Assembly: GCA_036365515.1 (NCBI GenBank)
Contig: CM070877.1
Span: forward strand, 111,244,011 to 111,308,010
Length of the DNA stretch: 64,000 nucleotides
Direction of reading: 5' to 3'
From: Torymus aiolomorphi
Taxonomy: Eukaryota; Arthropoda; Insecta; Hymenoptera; Torymidae
The position numbers were made by a program, and so were the translations under genes. Position 1 is the stretch's first letter, and the number at the start of each line of letters is the position of its first letter. Shown here piece by piece: positions 25,259-34,779 of the stretch. The notes beneath the pieces were generated by a model. The model had not been told where the DNA came from and ran no database searches. It saw nothing but the letters and a program-made list of their open reading frames with translations.

Positions 25259-28235
25259 CAAGGTGTCCCATTTTAATCGCCCCAGGCAAATATCTTGAAA
25301 AGTATGGGAGATGGAAAAAAACTTTAAATACAAAAGTTGTAGGGTGCAAAGGGGGTCAGCTAATGGTAACAACGACTTTGACCTTGAACTCTATTTTCAA
25401 GGTTATTTCAAGGTCAAAGTGATTTTTTTTAATAAGGACCCCTACTTTCGACCCCGGAAATGGAAAGAGCAGAAAATTTTACATTCAGAAAGGTCTGATA
25501 TGTTGGGGTTTCAAGGTCAACCAGCTAATTTAATGAGGTCGACCTGGGAATACCTCTAGGAAGGACAAAATTGACCTTGACGTTCAAGGTCATTTTAAGG
25601 TAAGTTGATTTTATAAAATGGAACCCCTTATTTTTGACCCCGGAAACGGAAAGAGCGGAAGAATTTACGTCCGAATATGACCTTGACCTCGACCTTGACT
25701 TTAACCGTGATCTGGAAGGTTATTTTAAGTTCAAGTCGATTTTTTTAAAATCCCCTTATTTTTGACCTCGGAAATGGAAAGAGAAGAAAATTTTACGTTC
25801 AGATATGTACCGTCATATGGTGTCAAAGTTGGCCCTCTGGGGTCAATTAAGGGTCAAATCGTGCTTGAGGTCAATTGGGGTCAAATTAATTTTTTTAATC
25901 TGATGTGTTTACTTTTGTCAGCGTAACTCTGAAGGATTTTTGGGATTAATTTTCGGTATGAAAAGGTACTTTTCTTCTTGTTCTTTCTTGGCTAGGTTGG
26001 CACCATTGAAATGTACGGCTACGTCAAATGATATTTTTTAAGTACGAGTGACTGATTACTTTAAGGTAGTTATGAGGCGATGATTTAATGGTTTTGTTAT
26101 GAGTCAATTATAAATATTCGAATTCTTTAGTTTGGTCAATTTGGGAATATTTTCATTTTTTTTAAAGAGTAATAACAATACTGTACTCGAAAATAGGTAG
26201 AGTTAGTTATTTTTAGTGGTGTCACTGTGCACAGTACAAATAAAGAAAACCTTTTGATTTCTTATTATTGAATAGCATACGGTAATGATTTCATGTGTTT
26301 ATTAGAATAAATAACTTTTTCGCTCATTTCCGAAAATTGCCTTCTTAATTTCTTTTGTGGTACCATATTCCTTTTTGAGATGGCTGATTACACGCCCCAG
26401 AAGATTGTGAATATGATAAAAGTTGTTGGTGAATGTCATGATAATTATAGGGCTGCAGAAAGACGCTATGCCGAGAAATATCCCAATGCCCGTCACCCAG
26501 ATAGGAAAGCCATCAAAAGATTATTAACGCGAGTTCGTAAGAGGCGCAAAACTGGAACGAAACAGCACATTGCGCTGGGTGTGCGAGCTATTATTGCTGA
26601 AAATCCCCACATTTCAACACGAGATTTGCAACGAATGCATGGTGTTCCCAAATCAACAGTAAATCGCCTGTTGAAAACATCTAAATTTCACTCCTACCAC
26701 GTTCGCCTTACACAAACACTAGAGGATGGAGATTATGCACGGCGTTTAAATTTTTGTCAATGGGCAAATAATTAGATACGTAGGGACCCTTTCTTTTTTG
26801 ATCGAGTGCTATTCTCAGATGAAGCAAAATTTGATAATATGGGTGGTGTCAATCTCCATAATGCCCACTATTACGCTGAACAAAATCCTCATTGGCAACG
26901 AGATCATCGAATCCAGAGACGTTGGTCAATAAACGTATGGGCAGGTATAATTGGAGATCATGTGCTGGGACCTATCTTTTACAATCAAAATTTGAATGGA
27001 CAATTGTATTTGGATATTTTGCAAAACCAGCTACCTCCTCTATTAGAAGATATCCCACTTATCTTACGGTGGGATATGTGGTTTCATCAAGATGGAGCTC
27101 CTGCACATCGCGTTCGATCAGTCAAGAATTTTCTCAATGATATGTATCGTAATCGTTGGATTGGCATCGGCAGCCAAGTACACGAGTGGCCGCCTAGATC
27201 CCCAGACCTCACACCTCTTGACTTTTTTTTGTGGGGAGTAGTTAAAAGCAAAGTTTTTGCACATGCTCCAACAACCTTAGAGAACATGAGAGGAAGAATT
27301 ATGGAAGCTTTCCAATCCATTTCAGTGGAAACATTGAGGAATGTTCAAGCAAGCTTCCGAAGAAGGATGCAAATGTGTTTCAGAGAGAACGGACACTTGA
27401 TCGAGCATTTGCTGCCTTAGATCTTCAAATGACAGTCCGTTAATCAATCGGCCCTTTTCAGGGCCAATGATGTGCGAAATCCTTTCGGCAACCTCCACGC
27501 GGTGCACATTGGGTAATGCTAATGTCGAGGGTAGTCTTTCTAATTTTTGATTCATTTGAGGGAGAAAAAATACTTTTAGATTCCTAAGTAACTCATAAAA
27601 ACAGTGAAATCCACTTAAAAAAAATTAATTTATTTATTATTACCCTTAATTGACCCCAGAGGGCCAACTTTGACATCATATGACGGTACATATCTGAACG
27701 TAAAATTTTCTTCTCTTTCCATTTCCGAGGTCAAAAATAAGGGGATTTTTAAAAAATCGACTTGACCTTAAAATAACCTTCCAGATCACGGTTAAAGTCA
27801 AGGTCGAGGTCAAGGTCATATTCGGACGTAAATTCTTCCGCTCTTTCCGTTTCCGGGGTCAAAAATAAGGGGTTCCATTTTATAAAATCAACTTACCTTA
27901 AAATGACCTTGAACGTCAAGGTCAATTTTGTCCTTCCTAGAGGTATTCCCAGGTCGACCTCATTAAATTAGCTGGTTGACCTTGAAACCCCAACATATCA
28001 GACCTTTCTGAACGTAAAATTTTCTGCTCTTTCCATTTCCGGGGTCGAAAGTAGGGGTCCTCATTCAAAAAAATCACTTTGACCTTGAAATAACCTAGAA
28101 AATAGAGTTCAAGGTCAAAGTCGTTGTTACCATTAGCTGACCCCCTTTGCACCCTACAACTTTTGTATTTAAAGTTTTTTTCCATCTCCCATACTTTTCA
28201 AGATATTTGCCTGGGGCGATTAAAATGGGACACCT

Positions 28236-28237
<2 letters not shown>
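25259..28237. mobile_element. Long-TIR Tc1/mariner-superfamily transposon (element B)
   Basis: The ends CAAGGTGTCCC and GGGACACCTTG are flanked by TA. The terminal inverted repeats are ~597 bp (25,259-25,855 and 27,643-28,237) and nearly identical. They are full of AGGTCA half-sites, often as TCAAGGTCA, and of a recurring GAACGTAAAATTTTC/CTCTTTCC block. The single gene is a transposase at 26,380-27,420. Each arm contains an 82-residue open frame starting MEKNFKYK, an arm artefact. The right end abuts a (TA)n tract, so insertion into TA-rich DNA is likely. This looks like the youngest autonomous-type transposon in the window. Confidence 0.92.
26380..27420 (+). pseudogene. Nearly intact mariner-type transposase, one nonsense codon (element B)
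   Basis: The start MADYTPQKIVNMI opens a DUF4817-like helix-turn-helix (residues ~1-58), followed by a second helix-turn-helix (HISTRDLQRMHGVPKSTVNR, ~80-105). The DDE core has LFSDEAKF, NPHWQ, HQDGAPAH and SPDLTPLDFFLWG. The second to third Asp spacing is 42 residues, one more than in element A. The only lesion is TAG at codon 132 (26,773-26,775), between QWANN and IRRDPFFF; the frame on both sides is the same. Total length would be 346 residues, normal for the family. A stop-free sibling elsewhere in the genome is likely. Confidence 0.92.
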
Positions 28238-28298
<61 letters not shown>

Positions 28299-28534
28299 CA
28301 TAACTATGGGAATTAGTATATTTGAAGAGATATCAACGTATAGATCGGTACTTTTGAAGAGATGTCGGCATTTTGAAGAGACTCCTCAAATTTCTCAAAG
28401 GAAGAATCGCGACTTTTGAGGAGAAATCTATACCCCCTTTTCCCAGAGTCGGTAACCTGAGGGTCATTATTTCTTTAGTCACATTGTCCGAACTCTGAGC
28501 GAAAGGTTCACATCTCCTCAAAAGTACCAATTTA

Positions 28535-28604
<70 letters not shown>
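28238..28604. repeat. (TA)n, short dispersed repeat and (AC)n microsatellites
   Basis: (TA)n covers 28,238-28,296 and (AC)n 28,538-28,590, passing into TA. Between them is a sequence with TTTGAAGAGA repeats and a GTCATTATTTCTTTAGTCAC block that is the reverse complement of the unit at 21,585-21,625. Both copies lie beside CA/TG tracts, suggesting a mobile unit that carries or targets the microsatellite. Confidence 0.8.
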
Positions 28605-28852
28605 ATGAAATTACTAAAAGAAAAATCTATATATATATATATATAGAAATAACTCCCTCTCTTAGTGGAAGGTACTAATAGAAATCCTCAAAAGTCGATG
28701 TTCGTGAGCTGGAATTTTGAGGACGCTCCTCGAAAGGCCTCCAAATCCTCAAAACTGCATAATCGTTACGAATATAATCCTCAAAAGCCTATCTTTACCG
28801 ATATGTCCAGTACTGACAGAGGAGCGTATCCGAATGGCTGGTCAGCCAGGGG

Positions 28853-29745
28853 CCTGATTGAATCAAACGATATCTCGAAAGTCAATAGAAAAGTTGACAA
28901 TAATATAGAGAAAAAATGGCGACTTGAGTGTTCCCCTGACAGTTATTGTTGTCACGAATTGACGCGTAATGAAGCGCTAGAGGCGCGAAATTCAAATTCA
29001 TAAAAGTTTTAGTGAGGTATCGAAACGTATGCAATGCGTGGTCTAGGTGTTCGGGGTGGGCGATGATGAAGTCTAGGTAGTGCGCTCCGTAGGTTTTAGT
29101 GTTTAGGTGCCGGAACGCATCGAATGCGTGGTTTAGGTATTTGGGTAGTCGATGATGGAGTCTAGGAGTGCGTTCCGTAGCTTTTTGCATCTGGGTGTCG
29201 GAATTAATCCCAAAAGTGGAAGACGTTGAAAACTACAGAGCGCACCACCTAGACTCCATCATCGACTACTCCAAACACTTAGACCACGCATTCGATACGT
29301 TCCGGCACCTAGATACTAAAACCTACGGAGCGCACTACCTAGACCCCATTATCGACTACCCCAAACACCTAGACCACGCATTCGGTGCGTTCTGGCACCT
29401 AGACACAAAAACCCACGGGGCGCACTTCCTAGATTCCATCATCGACTTCCCCAAACACCTAGAGCATGCATTCGATGCGTTCCGGCACCTAGACACAAAA
29501 ACCTACGGAGTGCACTACTTAGTCTCCATCATCGCCCACCCCGGACACCTAGACCACGCATTGCATACGTTTCGACACCTCACCAAAACTCTTATGAATT
29601 TGAATTTCGCGCTTCTAGCGCTTCATTACGCATCAATTCGTGACAACAATGACTGTCAGGGGAATACTCAAGTCGCCATTTTCTTTCTATATTATTGTCG
29701 ACTTTTCTATTGACTTTCCAGATATCGTTTGAATCAATCAGGCCC
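28853..29745. mobile_element. Foldback element whose arms contain 90-bp tandem repeats
   Basis: The outer parts (about 28,853-29,035 and 29,575-29,745) are reverse complements: GGGGCCTGATTGAATC at the left, CGATATCGTTTGAATCAATCAGGCCCC-type sequence at the right. Internally, about four 90-bp direct repeats (29,245-29,600) carry CCATCATCGACT, CCACGCATTCG and CGGCACCTAGA. The left arm holds about two units in reverse. Because 90 is a multiple of three, the plus strand stays open as a 30-residue repeat (29,168-29,713; units contain KHLDHAFDAF). I consider this periodicity, not proof of a gene. Confidence 0.7.
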
Positions 29746-29788
29746 CAGGTAGGAAGTAGTCGATTAAGTTGTGTACTAGCGATATTGT

Positions 29789-29790
<2 letters not shown>

Positions 29791-29859
<69 letters not shown>
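29791..29859. repeat. (CT)n microsatellite
   Basis: Uninterrupted CT dinucleotides between the foldback element and the sequence upstream of the candidate exon. Confidence 0.97.
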
Positions 29860-29863
<4 letters not shown>

Positions 29864-30089
29864 ATCCGTCCGTTAGCGTGAAGCTATTTATCCGTGTGCG
29901 AGCGGATAACCGCGTCATGGGAAACAACGTTTGACCTGCGCGTTTCTCCCCGTTTGTGTAGCAATTTTCTTTTGTCAAATATACCTTTATTTTATCTTAA
30001 ACCTTCTAGTTTCTGTGCGTAATTACCCATGCTGTATTATCCATATCCCCCGTATGTGAAGTAAAGGGGGTGAATCATTTTGTTTTCAG

Positions 30090-30181
30090 GCGCGAAAGGA
30101 GCAGCGAGCCGAAACCCGCTGCCTCCGAATACGAGAAAGCCATGCAGAAGCACGGCGTTAGCAGCGACGATCTTCGTGCAG
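30090..30181 (+). CDS. Candidate internal exon of an unidentified host gene
   Basis: A pyrimidine-rich acceptor (TTTTGTTTTCAG, ending 30,089) and a strong donor (GCAG/GTAAGA) enclose 92 bp that are clearly richer in GC than the flanks. With one base completing the preceding codon, the frame is open and reads a charged peptide including EPKPAASEYEKAM and KHGVSSDDLRA. This composition is normal for a conserved cytoplasmic protein and unlike the transposon ORFs here. The exon would be in phase 2 in, phase 1 out. I do not recognise the protein. Neighbouring exons are not found nearby; tens of kb of repeats on both sides would then be intron. An alternative is a captured exon inside a repeat. Confidence 0.5.
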
Positions 30182-30184
30182 GTA

Positions 30185-30814
30185 AGAATACAACCGGCAA
30201 GATTCAGCTCTGTTACAATATATAAAACTACAAAAATATATGTAAAATTTTATCAATGTTTATATAAAACTATAAATTTTTGTTATTTTATATGTTGAAT
30301 TAATAAACAATATTTAATATGATCCAATTTATATTTTTAATTGATTTTAATAAATTATTATTTATATAATTTAGCTTGCATATGTATTTTCGGTATCCAC
30401 TGGCCAGCAACCCTCGCTTCGCTCGGGCCGCAAATGCCGCGATGCCGCAAATTCCTGCACGCACGCTTAACACCACGCACTGCTCACAGATGGCGCGCGA
30501 GCGAATCAGAAAGTAATAATATGGCTACGCGCGATCGTCAGCTGACAGATCCAACTCGTTCGATGTTTTTTTAGAATTCCGGACAGATTAGTGCTACGAA
30601 CTTTCGGCCGGACATGAAGAAAAATAGTATATCGACGGCTGAGCGGAACAAGGTCGCATCCCGGCGTGCGGACGAAGAACGTCGTATCTCAGCGCGCGAA
30701 CGAAGAACGTCGTATCTCAACGTATACTAGACGTAAAAACGTAATATTTATTTATTTTCATCCATATTCACCATGTTAATAAATTAATATATATGCATAG
30801 AAATGTCATTAAAT
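30185..30814. other. Unassigned, partly GC-rich spacer
   Basis: AT-rich intron-like sequence to 30,390, then a GC-rich stretch with CpG (30,395-30,730). It includes two direct copies of a GCGAACGAAGAACGTCGTATCTCA-like unit (20-odd bp) near 30,670-30,720. No gene is seen. Confidence 0.35.
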
Positions 30815-31244
30815 TGTTTCTTTATACATGTCTAAGTGGGAGTATAATACTTACATATGTATGAACAAGCCCACCCACCCACCCTTCCTTCCAGTATTTG
30901 TTCTTATAGACTGAAGCTCATATTTTTACTTAGAGATTGTTGAACGCCACCTAGCGAGACAAAAGAGTGATTCATTCCAAAGACTTCGGAAAATGAATGA
31001 ATATAACGCTTTTATGACGTATTTATGCCGTTTTTATGACGTTTTAATGACGTTTTTATTATGTTTTTATGACGTTTTTGTGACGTCTAAAGAAATTAAT
31101 ATTTTACTGGACAAATAATTCTTCGGACATTTTCAACGTTTTCCTGACGTCATTATGACGTTTGATCAACTTTTGTTTTTGACGTCACGAGGTTTCAAGC
31201 TTGACGTCATAATGACGTTTAAAAAACGTCTTGTGCTATCCGGG
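30815..31244. mobile_element. CRE-rich MITE, copy 2 (5'-truncated)
   Basis: It matches the right part of copies 1 and 3: TATAATACTTA, GAACGCCACCTAGCGAGA, stepped ATGACGTTTTT units and the terminal CTTGTGCTATCCGGG. The left CCCGGATAG half is missing. It is joined directly to PLE 3'-untranslated sequence at 31,245; the intact PLE copy continues there as TAAGCGATG, consistent with an AA target. Confidence 0.75.
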
Positions 31245-31359
31245 AAGCGATGTATAAAGACAAATTACAATAATACAAAAATACATAATTCAATAATAAA
31301 AAATAGTAAATATTGCACACAGTTACGTAAAGTCATATCGCTTATCACAGTTGCGAGAA
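31245..31359 (-). pseudogene. Inverted fragment of PLE 3' untranslated region
   Basis: This is the reverse complement of about 40,744-40,913, e.g. CGCAACTGTGATAAGCGATA and TTACGTAACTGTGTGCAAT. It is cut at the right by the TA-flanked transposon, inserted at the TA of GAGAATACTACG in the PLE. Confidence 0.8.
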
Positions 31360-31361
31360 TA

Positions 31362-32610
31362 AGGTAAAAGTACCCATTATGAAACATCGCTCAAATCGTG
31401 ACCTCTTCATGGAACAGTTTGAAATATAGTAAAATAAAGTCTATTAATGGTACAGATAAACAATATCAAAATTTTATCTGAATAGTGAAGGTTTATTGTG
31501 TAATATGCAAAGAGATTCACATTTCTACATGATAATTATAATTTAAAAAAAAATATATGACTGCGTGTATTCTGAGATCGACTCAAATCTGTGGCTGTTG
31601 AAGTCAATGGTGCTGGTTTCATACGTTTTATTTTATTAACTGTAACTATGCACTTCAACACTTTTCAAATATCAATCTTTTTATAATATGCAGTTTTTTA
31701 CTCATAGATTAAAGTTTTACAGTAGTTTTTCTGCAACAGTAAAGATTTTCAATAAATATTTTAGTGTTTCATAATTGCCGCATACAAACGAGCGTAGTCC
31801 GAGTTTATGGAATAGCCAAAGGTGGCGTTCCAAGTTCGGGGACCTCTGTCTCTAAGCATGTCCCCTTTATGGAGCGAGTTTTCACTCAACAGTTTAAAGT
31901 TATTTATTATTTAACATTATCTTGAGACGTGCGTTAACAATAATTTGAGTTTTCTGCATCATTTTACTAATAAGTAAGTATATATTTGTTTGTGAAATTC
32001 TGATTGTGAAACATAAATAACAAACCTAACCTATAAATGATAAAAAATCAGATGTAAGTTACATTCCTTTAGAAATTTGTTTTTTATTTTTTTTACAGAT
32101 TTTATGAAACTCAAGAAAATGACAGCGAAGAAAAAAAATAAAGGCACAACATAAGACAAATAAAATGAGACTACGGAAGATATTAAAGAGATGTTAAAAA
32201 AGAATGCTTAGCACAACAAAATTATTCGCAAGAAAGTTTAACCAGACAAAAGGAAACTAAAAATCAAAAGGAGACTGTATTCTGCATTACAATTGTAAAA
32301 AAACTTTCAATGCAGTTAATGCTGCACTGCAAATTGCAGCTAAATTGAATGTCCCAGCTACATCTCTCCACAGAACTGTAAAGATCCACAAGAATCTCCT
32401 TCAAGATCTGGCTCGTCTAAAGTTTTATCACCTCATATAGAAACGTAGTATAGAACTAAGCAACAGTTTAAATAAGGATAATTGTATAGTAAATGAATCT
32501 AAATTGAATGTCCCAGCCACATCTCTCCACAGAGCTGTACAGATCCACAAGAATCTCCTTCAAGATCAGGCTCGTATAAAGTTTTATCACCTCATATAGA
32601 AAAGTAGTAT
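31362..32610. mobile_element. TA-flanked DNA transposon with AGGTAAAAGTACCC ends, copy 2 (truncated)
   Basis: It begins AGGTAAAAGTACCCATTATG after TA, equals the right end of the 22.0-24.7 kb copy, and runs in opposite orientation. The plus strand carries the Lys-rich and A..IAAKLNVP helix-turn-helix region (32,150-32,440), then a second partial copy of that segment (32,500-32,610). An acceptor-like run of T ending ACAG at ~32,098 precedes it. The far end is missing; element C starts at 32,613. Confidence 0.75.
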
Positions 32611-32612
32611 AC

Positions 32613-34316
32613 AGGGTGTGTCAAAAGTTCTGGGACGGCCAGTTATCTCAGCGGGAATGCATTTTCGGAAAAAATGTTTCATACAAAAGATGCAGGATTT
32701 TTCCCTGGCTATCTGATGGTGACCTTGAATTTGACCTTGGACTTGACCTTCAAGGTCATTTGAAGGTCAAGTCGAATTTTTTAAATGGGAAGCCCCCTTT
32801 TTTATTGCGGAAACCGAAAGAGGGAAAAATTCTCTTTCCACCGATATAAGATACATACGGGGTCAAATGTGATCTAGAGGTCGTTTCAAGGTCAAGTCGG
32901 TAAAATGAGGTCAAATTGATCTTTGGCAGTCCATAGCATGGAAACTAAGGGCGTTGGGAAAAAACTTTCCATACGAAAGTTTCCGCAAATCGAATGGAGC
33001 ATCTGATGGTGACCTTGAATTTGACCTTGGGCTTGACCTTCAAAGTCATTTGAATGTCAAGTCGAATTTTTTGAATGGGAACCCTCTTTTTGTTGCAGAA
33101 ATGCGGGCCACGGACCCATGGGTTTTCGGGGTCGCTGAACCCGTATCTGGGGTCGGTTTGCCCCGCTGGATCGACCCAAGGTCGTTCCAAGGTCAAACTA
33201 GAAGGAATTGCAGAAGGTGCTTAAAACCACGGACCCATGGGTTTTCGGGGTCGCTGAACCCGTATCTGGGGTCGGTTTGCCCCGTTGGGTCGACCCAAGG
33301 TCGTTCCAAGGTCAAACCAGAAGGAATTGCAGAAGCTGCTTGAAACCACGGACCCATGGGTTTTCGGGGTCGCTGAACCCGTATCTGGGGTCGGTTTGCC
33401 CCGCTGGATCGACCCAAGGTCGTTCCAAGATCAAACTAGAAGGAATTGCAGAAGGTGCTTAAAACCACGGACCCATGGGTTTTCGGGGTCGCTGAACCCG
33501 TATCTGGGGTCGGTTTGCCCCGTTGGGTCGACCCAAGGTCGTTCCAAGGTCAAACCAGAAGGAATTGCAGAAGGTGCTTGAAACCACGGACCCATGGGTT
33601 TTCGGGGTCGCTGAACCCGTATCTGGGGTCGGTTTGCCCCGTTGGGTCGACCCAAGGTCGTTGCAAGGTCAGCGGTGATTAGCCAGGTCCCAGGTCTGGG
33701 TTTTGATCCAGAAACGTTTGCACAAAAAATGTTTTTTAACGCCCTGATACACGAAATTCGATGGGGTGTCCAGATGATCGGAGTATAAGAACATTGACCT
33801 TCAAATGACCTTCAGCTCACTTTTAACCCCGTATGTATCTTACACCCCTGGAAAGGTAAGTTTTCCCGCATTTCTGCAACAAAAAGAGGGTTCCCATTCA
33901 AAAAATTCGACTTGACCTTAAATGACCTTGAAAGTCAAGCCCAAGGTCAAATTCATGGTCACCATCAGATGCTCCATTCGATTTGCGGAAACTTTCGTAT
34001 GGAAAGTTTTTTCCCAATGCCCTTAGTTTCCATGCTTTGGACTGCCCAAGATCAATTTGACCTCATTTTACCGACTTGACCTTGAAACGACCTCTAGATC
34101 ACATTTGACCGCGTATGTGTCTTATATCGTTGGAAAGAGAATTTTTCCCTCTTTCGGTTTGCGCAATAAAAAAGGAGGGTTCCCATTTAAAAAATTCGAC
34201 TTGACCTTCAAATGACCTTGAAGGTCAAGCCCAAGGTCAAATTCAAGGTCACCATCAGATAGCCAGGGAAAAATCCTACATCTTTTGTATGAAACATTTT
34301 TTCCGAAAATGCATTC
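32613..34316. mobile_element. Non-autonomous long-inverted-repeat element filled with AGGTCA motifs (element C)
   Basis: The left end CAGGGTGTGTCAAAAG follows TATA, like mariner-type ends. The left arm (32,613-33,109) and right arm (33,863-34,316) are reverse complements, sharing AATGCATTTTCGGA, ATCTGATGGTGACC and GTCAAGTCGAATTTTTT. The right arm lacks the outer ~43 bp and joins PLE sequence, so that end is lost. The middle holds five 119-bp tandem units (33,112-33,680). No transposase is present. The arms carry about eight TCAAGGTCA sites. Confidence 0.8.
33112..33680. repeat. Five-unit 119-bp tandem repeat inside element C
   Basis: Units start with GGACCCATGGGTTTTCGGGG at 33,112, 33,231, 33,350, 33,469 and 33,588, an exact 119-bp step. 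Units differ by single substitutions and the last is partial. They contain CCCAAGGTCGTTCCAAGGTC. Long open frames on both strands arise because the unit lacks stops; they are not genes. Confidence 0.97.
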
Positions 34317-34598
34317 CTCTTTCTTATTAATAGAATTAGTTTGTAAATGAATATGGATCGTTTCAGACAATGTTCTTCTATGCCAATTTGTTTCCCTATC
34401 AATTATTTCAAAATTGTCAAAGTCAAACAAATGGGATTCATTTTGCATGTGTCTATTAATCACCAATGTAGCGTCATTCTTTTTTGTGTTACGTTTGTGT
34501 TCTGAAATTCGAGTATAAACTGTTCTTTTTGATTCACCCACGTATGCAGCATCACAATCTTTACACTTAATTTTGTAAACTATATTACACTGTTCTTA
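34317..34598 (-). pseudogene. PLE GIY-YIG fragment, inverted partial copy
   Basis: The minus strand encodes KCKDCDAAYVGESKRTVYTR, the start of the GIY-YIG nuclease domain (CxxC, then the Y-V-G core and catalytic Arg), and continues to HIHLQTNSINKKE. It is almost identical to the plus-strand copy at 40,248-40,530. It is cut at the left by element C within the K-E codons. It lies head to head with the plus-strand PLE amino-terminal region, an arrangement seen in Penelope elements, which often carry inverted truncated copies at their 5' side. Confidence 0.85.
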
Positions 34599-34599
34599 T

Positions 34600-34777
34600 A
34601 TGTTATGTAACAATAACAAAAGCAATAACAATGTGCACAGTAATTATATAGACAGCATTGTTGTGCACAATACATCTAACAGTAGTAATAACATCATATG
34701 TAGTAACAAAGGAAAGAAGATAACAAACAAATGGTTTGTTAATATTAGTTCATTTGTGTTTCCTGAGGAAATTTAAG
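34600..34777 (+). pseudogene. PLE amino-terminal segment
   Basis: An Asn-rich stretch is followed by NKWFVNISSFVFPEE, which fits the conserved W-FVNLSS..P.EE segment upstream of the reverse transcriptase in Penelope-like proteins. The frame is then lost at GGGACAAGCCATGG, where the Mutator-like element begins. The protein resumes after 38,136, so this is the separated start of the PLE at 38.1-40.6 kb. Confidence 0.6.
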
Positions 34778-34779
34778 GG

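Noticed and set aside
25311..25559. 82-residue frame MEKNFKYK..., also at 28,185-27,937
   Set aside because: It lies in both terminal inverted repeats of element B, is part of the AGGTCA-rich arm and has no family motif.
29592..29978. Arg-Glu repeat frame
   Set aside because: It is a translation of the (CT)n tract.
32945..33682. Several overlapping 74-129 residue open frames on both strands
   Set aside because: They arise from the stop-free 119-bp tandem unit, which is not a multiple of three and is read in all frames.
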